DNA of 64,000 nucleotides from NCBI RefSeq assembly GCF_021134715.1, contig NC_060023.1, positions 10,044,001-10,108,000 on the forward strand. Direction: 5' to 3'. Below, piece by piece: positions 58,201 through 64,000 of the stretch. The DNA comes from Daphnia pulex (lineage: Eukaryota > Arthropoda > Branchiopoda > Diplostraca > Daphniidae). Within the stretch, counting starts at the first letter, position 1, and each line of letters starts with the position of its first letter. The position numbers and the translations under genes were made by a program. The notes below the pieces were generated by a model. The model made no database searches. It had not been told where the DNA came from and saw nothing but the letters and a program-made list of their open reading frames with translations.

Positions 58201-61200
58201 GCCGACGTCATCTTTTCCATGGTCGAATTCGAACTGGCTGTGCTGGAAATGTTGTCGTCGCGGATTTCAACCGCATCCTCGTCTTCCGGCCTGTCACTCA
58301 ACGCCGTGTCCTCCTCATTGGCCAGGACGACCGGCCTGGGCGAAACGTCAACTTCAACGTCTTCATCTTCGTCGTGACTGGCACCCGGTGAGTTGCCCCA
58401 AATGTCTTCATAGTCGCTGGCCTTGTCCGCCAAACTGCTGTGATGGCAATGCGGGGACAACGGGGCCGTCGACCTTCTCCGGCGCGGTCTCCTCCGCCTC
58501 TGCACCAGCCTCCTCACTTCCTTCCTGACTGTGGGTGTCGGTGGCTGTTGGTCCAGCAGACCAGTCTTCTCTTCATCCGCTGGATGAACAAGAGGAGGAG
58601 GAGCTAGCAGAGGTGAAACGGGGGATTCCGGTTCTAGTGATGAGCATTCTTGATCCGACGACGGATTGTGGCTGTTGATGGCCAGCTGAGGTTTGCACCA
58701 ACGTGGCGGAGGTGGCGGGGGCACTGGCTCCGACCCGCGAGCTTCCAGCCGGGGTGAATGACTCTTCCTGTCATCTGGCGTCGGCGGGGTACTTAGCGGA
58801 GGTCCCAAATGGCCGCTACTGCCAAACGGCTCGAACGTGGACAGTCTCAACGGAGGCACTGGCGGTGCCCTTTTCGACGAGATGGTCAAGATGTTTTCAC
58901 CCGTGTTCCAGAATTCTTGCCCTGTCAAAAACAACAAAAGTTTAAAAAATAAAAATCCTTATCATTTCTGACATTTATCTGTCTGTGGGATTAGATTAGT
59001 CAAGTCTGGACTTGGGAGACTGTTTTGGTCTGTTTGACCAGTTTTATTACGACGGCCGATAGGGTCGTAATTTTATCTCAATTCTAAAAGTCAATGAAAT
59101 GAAAGGTGTTGAAAATTTTCTTGTTACCTAATAAGGCCAAGTTGGTGAGACTCGGACGGTTGGGACACGAACGAATTTTGGCCGGTAATTTGAGCCGAAC
59201 TGGAAGTTCGTCACAACATTGGCAGTAGTGAGCCAAAAGGGCGGGCAAGTTGTCGAATACGAAATCAGACGATTCCAGTCGGACACCATTTTGGGGACTT
59301 TCGGCCGCTTCGATCAAATAGTGCTGGACGCCGGCACCTACAATGGCGGCACCAATACTTAGACGTGATCCTGGTTCCAGGACAGTCGTCGATGTCAACT
59401 TGACCGACAAGGCCAAAGTGCCCGGTTGACTCGACTGTCGTGTAATGAAAACCTACAAAAATAACAATCCAATTAGCTTGATAATTTCAATTTGAAATGA
59501 TTTAGAAATGATTTGGTTTTTACGCCTTGTTCCTGATTTTGAAGGAGCTGGGCAGCCGCTACTCGCTGGATGTTGGGCAAATACCAGATGGGATGACTTC
59601 GGATGAGCCTTTCGAGTAGTGGAATATCAGACGAGTCGACCACATCCTCGCCGCAGGGTGGTGAGATGCCGGGCAAATCGGGGCAGGAAGTCGTGTGACT
59701 GCTGTTGCTGCTGCTGCCCTCGACTGTCGGTCGGTCTGTTAATTCGGCCGTGGTTGACGAATCCGGCGATCCGCCAACCAGTTCTTGACTTCCACGTAAC
59801 GTTGGGCTGGTACTCAAATCACTCAGGATGGAATCCAGATCCGAAGCGAAGCTGTTCAACATCTGCAATTGAGAAAAAAAGAAATAAAATCAGAATTTAG
59901 TTGGGAATTAAACGGTTTTCCAGGTCAAGGCCATGACGGTATGACTCATCAGAGTCTCTCTCTCTTTTCCCCCCACACGCAATTCTCAACATCCGGCGGA
60001 AATCACGATGATGTTAATGACATTTCATTCGGTACAACAGTGACATCGATTTTTTGGGCGTTGTCTGATGGGATGGCCGAGTTTCGTATCATCATTACCC
60101 CAAATCAATTAACCCCGGGGTAGTAAAAAAAAGGGTGTTGGCTGGATCGATCCGCTGATGAAAACAAAAGTCGGCCATTTTTATCGGAAATTTAATAAAA
60201 AGAAAAACGGAGGAGGAATGCCAACCCAACCACCAGAGAATTTAGAAAATAACATTCCATTTTCTCCTACTTTTTATTGTAGTCTGTTAAAAAATTTTAT
60301 CTCCGAAAGGAATTTAACTGCGCTCAAGATTTCTAAATAGAAACGCGCGTTTCAATTCTAAAAATACAAAAAGAAGAAGAAAATCCATCGACGAGATTCG
60401 AATCGAATTGTGTGAAGAGATGAAAGTGGAGGGTCATATCACATAACAACACAAAGTTGAATAGAAAAAGATATAGTACACACAAGAGATGGAGAGTATG
60501 CCCAAAAATGGACAAGGGCGGGCCCCCGGTAAAAGATGGGGAAAGAAAAAAAAGAAGAAAAACATATCAACATGTTTATTCAGTATGATCGTTTAGCCGC
60601 CGGCGGGGCATAGATATATAAATTTCCCAGCTAGAGAGAGAGGCTCGTTTCAAGAGTGTGTACGAGCACCAACAACTAAAAAAACGCAAAAGGCAAGGCC
60701 ACAAGATATCAATAAAGAGATTCCTCTTCTTTTTTAAAATAAAATAAGAAAAGGGGACCCGCTGGCTCGAACCCAAAAGGGGAAACTTGTAAACGGAATT
60801 CTCAGTAGGGCGAAAAAGCGGATGAGGTTACCACCAACTCAGGTATCTCTCAACCGGAAGAGGATATGATTTAGTACAAAATAACTGAAATTTCCGGAGG
60901 GGAAGAAAAGCTCCGCCGGATTAGTTCAATTGGCACTTTTAAGTAAAAGTATTTCGACATGTCATTTTGTTGGAAAATAAAAAAAAGACAAAGAGCGTGC
61001 GAAATGTGTACCAGCGGTCGAGACAACGGGCGACACAACAATGGAGCAGCCAATTGCATCCGGCTGCTGCTGGAGCTGCTCCTTTCTAAAAAGGGGGGGG
61101 GGGGATGGAAGGTATTTTTTGACGGGCGACCTCCACGCACAATAACACACACGCGGGAGTGCTCGCGTGTTGTTTTGTCGACGTGGTTTCGAGAAAGTTG

Positions 61201-61805
61201 TAAGAAACGGGGGAACTGAAGAAGAAATAATGAACAAGAAGAAGAAGAGTGGAAACAGTTTGGCCTGAGGCTGCGGAAATGACGGGATGGAAAGAAACCT
61301 TCTCTTTCGTCGAAAATTCCCCCCCTTATACTTCATTAGAGATGGAATTTCATCTCCCGACGAGTGTGTGTGTGTGACTCAATCACGATTAGCAGAGAAG
61401 AAAAAACCCATCCGGTTTCACATTTGACGCCACTACAACTGGGTTTCACGTGTGTGTGTCTCTCCACAATTCCGGAGGGTCGAAAAACTGTGTAGGAAGG
61501 GGGGGAGTCTGCAGACGAAAATAAGTCTGTGGGTGTGTGGGCCTAATAACTATATGAGCCCCGACTAAGATTCCAGTGCCAAAACGGCGAACTTTGTCTA
61601 GAAAAAGAATAAAATTTGATGGTAATAATGAAATTACCAGCATGTAGGAAGAAGATGAGCGAGGAGCAGGTGACGGAGTTGTTCCATCATCTGCCGATTT
61701 CATCGGACTAGCAACAACAACTGGATGAGGAGGAGATGAATTTTGTGCAACAGCAGCGAAATGCGACGCGACGAAACCAACCGGACTGCTGGATGCACAT
61801 GACAT
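55259..61805 (-). CDS. Ras and Rab interactor (RIN/sprint), Rab5 exchange factor
   Basis: Eight exons: 61805-61638, 59862-59524, 59452-59128, 58921-57459, 57373-56756, 56673-56390, 56322-55583, 55446-55259, total 4125 nt (1374 aa). Domains: an SH2 domain at about 143-255, lacking the usual FLVR signature in clear form but having VFITRQSSQPGTLALSV and ending ELPVRLKLP; a long Pro/Ser-rich acidic region with SH3-type PPxPP motifs; a VPS9 domain at about 990-1180 (FLPLLAWLLAHCGFSTAEME, ADFMWALLQPSLLAGEGGYF); and a Ras-association domain at about 1225-1350 (VLRVLVADENQ). This is the RIN1-3/Drosophila sprint layout: it activates Rab5 downstream of receptor tyrosine kinases and Ras at early endosomes. 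The N-terminal exon (MSCASSSPVGF) is the only upstream frame with a matching phase; alternative first exons are possible. Confidence 0.88.
59863..61637 (-). other. First intron of the RIN gene
   Basis: 1775-nt intron between donor GTAATT (after 61638) and acceptor TTGCAG (before 59862). Nothing coding is recognisable; A/G-rich and C-run tracts are present. An internal alternative promoter is possible, since the second exon itself begins with ATG. Confidence 0.5.
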
Positions 61806-63928
61806 AGTCCACACACGGCCGTGTTTGGCTTTCTCTTAGCTCTCTGTAACCAACTCTTTTTCCTCTGTTGGTCTCAATCGTACACACACACACCAACAAT
61901 TCTCCCCTTCTTCTTCTTGCTAATGGTGGAGCACACAAATATCTCTCCCCTCCAGTCTGCCAACACACAAAACGATGATTTCGATTCTTGTTGTTTTAGA
62001 TATCCATCGGTTGTGCAAATGTGTGTCGATTGGGGAATGCAAAACAACACACACACAGAGAGAGAAACGTGTAGGCCCCTGAGCCAACAAACGGCGTGGG
62101 GGAAATTCAACACGAGTTTTTAATTCGACGACTGAGCACGACTTGAGTTCATCGCTGACTGGCTCGCGGCACAGCACACAGGAAATATCTCATACGCTAC
62201 TCTACGATCTACCCAAAGGGGGGAACGACGAAATTATCAAAAAAGGGCATGACAGATGTTTCGTCTGCTATCGTGCAGCCACCTAGCGGAGGAAAATAGA
62301 AACTCGAGAGAGTTTTCTGTGAGACAACATGAACAAATGATGGAAAAATTGATAAAAACAATGGCGAAATAAACCTGGGTCGTAAATATCGCACGGTCGT
62401 AAAGAATGATTAAACAATGGTGTAAAAGATAACACCCCCAAAAAAAGCTCGTGATTATACGTGTGGAAGAAATCGGTGAGCTAGGTGTAACTGGAGCGTG
62501 AAAATGGTGAGCTCGATCGCCGTTCTGATTGGAGCGTGTGGGTACCAACTCGTGCTAAATTCAACTGAATAAATGAATCGCTCGTCCAATGTTGTGAGTC
62601 GTGATCGTTTTCTTTGTGTCAGCCGTTGGTTGTTTCGTTTTCTCTCACCTGTCTCTCATTCTCATCGGTCATCCACGAACCCTTTTCTCCACACTCAAAC
62701 AGGTGCAGCAACAACAACAACAATCTCTCGTATTCTTTCACTCACGTGTTTTTTTTTCTCTATCGAGTCCATATCATTCCAGCGGCTATCTATAAAAAGC
62801 CGTGTTTTCGTGAATGAAACAAGATTTATCTTCCTGCATGACCGCCATCTTCTTTTTGATTCACATCTGATTTCATTCTGTTCCAGTTCCGGGTTTAGAA
62901 ATTCAGAACCATGAATCACCTGATGGACGAACGATCAGCTGGAAACCAAGTCACGACTTCTTTTTTTAGACTCAAACATCTTTTTTTTTGTGGAAATGAT
63001 CAAGTCAAATTTTGTCCAACACGAAGAAGAAAAAACAACAATTCCTTTTCTTGTATTTCAGTGATAAATCCATAAATCAATTTTTGTTTTTTTCAATCTA
63101 TAGTACAACATTCTATGTATATGGAACAAGGGGTTGGTATAGTGTAGTGAATCGGTAGTGAACTTCTTTTTCTTCTTCTTTCTCCAGACCACCCGAGTCC
63201 CGCGGTCCGATTGAAAACAATTCGGTATCGCTCGATCAACAACACAAAATGAAACAAAAACATTTTCGATTCGTTTCTGGATGTGAAATGAATCGACACC
63301 ACACTCGGCATTAAGAAATTTAGAAGGGAGAAAAATAGAAAACGAGAGAGAGAAACATAATTTCGTCTGTATAGATGCAATTTGAAGGGAAAGATTGTTT
63401 TAAAGAGAGAGAAATAACATTTTTTCTTTCGTAATAGTTATAACAACTGGTCATCATCATCGGTTTGCCAGGAGCACTAGGTCACGTGACAGCATCTTAT
63501 ACCCTGTAGGTAATCGAAGAAAAAAGGAGGAGAAAGATAAGAAAGGAGAATGCACGATAGGTGGTGAGATTAGGAATCTGCAAAATGCCGTTAGAATCAT
63601 ATCCGGGGCCCCTAAGTTGTTATATCGTCACCAACCACCACCAGGGGAGGGAAAAATTGAGGGCCGTTTGGGGTTTAACGACACAGTTAAAGAAAGAAAG
63701 AGAAACCTAAAAATGAACTGATGATGATAGACAAGAAGAAACAACAAAACTTGGTTGTTCACTGGAGGGCGAAAAAGAGTAGGTCAAGATGGCTCGTTTG
63801 GAATTGGGGTTAATGAAGAAGAATCTTGACAGGGCTACACGATAATTGTCGTCGGTCGCTAATTGCGGAAAAACAAAAAGGAACGGGAGATGAACGTAAC
63901 GAATGGATAATTTTTTCTCATCATCATC
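61806..63928. other. Upstream region of the RIN gene
   Basis: Low-complexity DNA with no supported gene. Minus-strand TCAGTC/TCAGCG motifs near 62127-62155 could be initiators for RIN. The right part may be the 3' UTR of the minus-strand frame that ends at 63929. Confidence 0.4.
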
Positions 63929-64000
63929 TCAGACCATGGTGCCTTCATTGGTGGGTGTGCTGGTGGAAGTGTGGTGTGGAGACGGGCCAATTGGCCGAGC
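63929..64000 (-). CDS. Possible last coding exon of a gene beyond the window
   Basis: The minus strand from the window edge reads ARPIGPSPHHTSTSTPTNEG followed by TMV and a TGA stop, in the frame that uses all 72 bases. The base composition is more coding-like than the flanking A-rich DNA. It is short and no domain can be named, so it may be chance. Confidence 0.3.
   Translation of the reverse strand, partial: ARPIGPSPHHTSTSTPTNEGTMV

Noticed and set aside
60755-60790. GGGTTCGAGCC on the minus strand resembling a tRNA B box
   Set aside because: The flanks do not form a T-stem or acceptor stem, and no A box lies at the right distance.

Overview
The window looks like nuclear DNA of an arthropod, most probably a small-genome branchiopod crustacean such as Daphnia. 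This is inferred from many 60-80 nt GT-AG introns, tightly packed genes, Inr/DPE-like promoter candidates, a BEL/Pao LTR retrotransposon, and animal genes with arthropod counterparts (DNAL1, Nup133, INAF-motif proteins, beta-tubulin, sprint/RIN). I built the gene models by hand from reading frames and splice sites. Except for the two genes cut by the window edges, each model closes on a stop codon with exon lengths summing to a multiple of three.

Layout. 14-718 (+): 3' part of axonemal dynein light chain DNAL1. 3650-11049 (-): twelve-exon ELM2-SANT zinc-finger corepressor of the TRERF1/ZNF541 type, about 1852 aa. 11-22 kb: long low-complexity upstream region with one promoter candidate. 22141-26206 (+): Nup133. 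26458-29591 (-): two tandem INAF-motif membrane proteins, with an unexplained open frame between them. 31550-32443 (+): APLF-like DNA-repair factor. 33389-34808 (+): divergent homeodomain protein. 36092-36877 (+): RPA34/POLR1G-like protein. 36923-37851 (-): FKBPL-like TPR protein. 37878-47162 (-): retinol-dehydrogenase-type SDR gene split by a complete 7.9 kb BEL/Pao element (38417-46325). 47919-48497 (-): unknown nuclear-looking protein. 48842-49217 (+): GON7-like protein. 49470-49783 (+): COX8. 50912-53404 (-): beta-tubulin with two alternative versions of one exon. 55259-61805 (-): RIN/sprint Rab5 exchange factor. 63929-64000 (-): possible last exon of another gene.

Two results stand out. 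First, the beta-tubulin gene carries two same-phase 168-nt exons in tandem, separated by only 39 nt. They encode alternative versions of residues 175-230 (T5 nucleotide loop, H6, start of H7, part of the taxane pocket). They differ at seven residues while synonymous sites are heavily diverged, which points to old, selected, mutually exclusive exons. Second, a BEL/Pao element with 311-bp LTRs that look identical and a 5-bp GATGT target duplication sits inside the catalytic exon of an otherwise intact SDR gene. That gene also ends 26 bp upstream of the next same-strand start codon. The element therefore looks very young and could be polymorphic.
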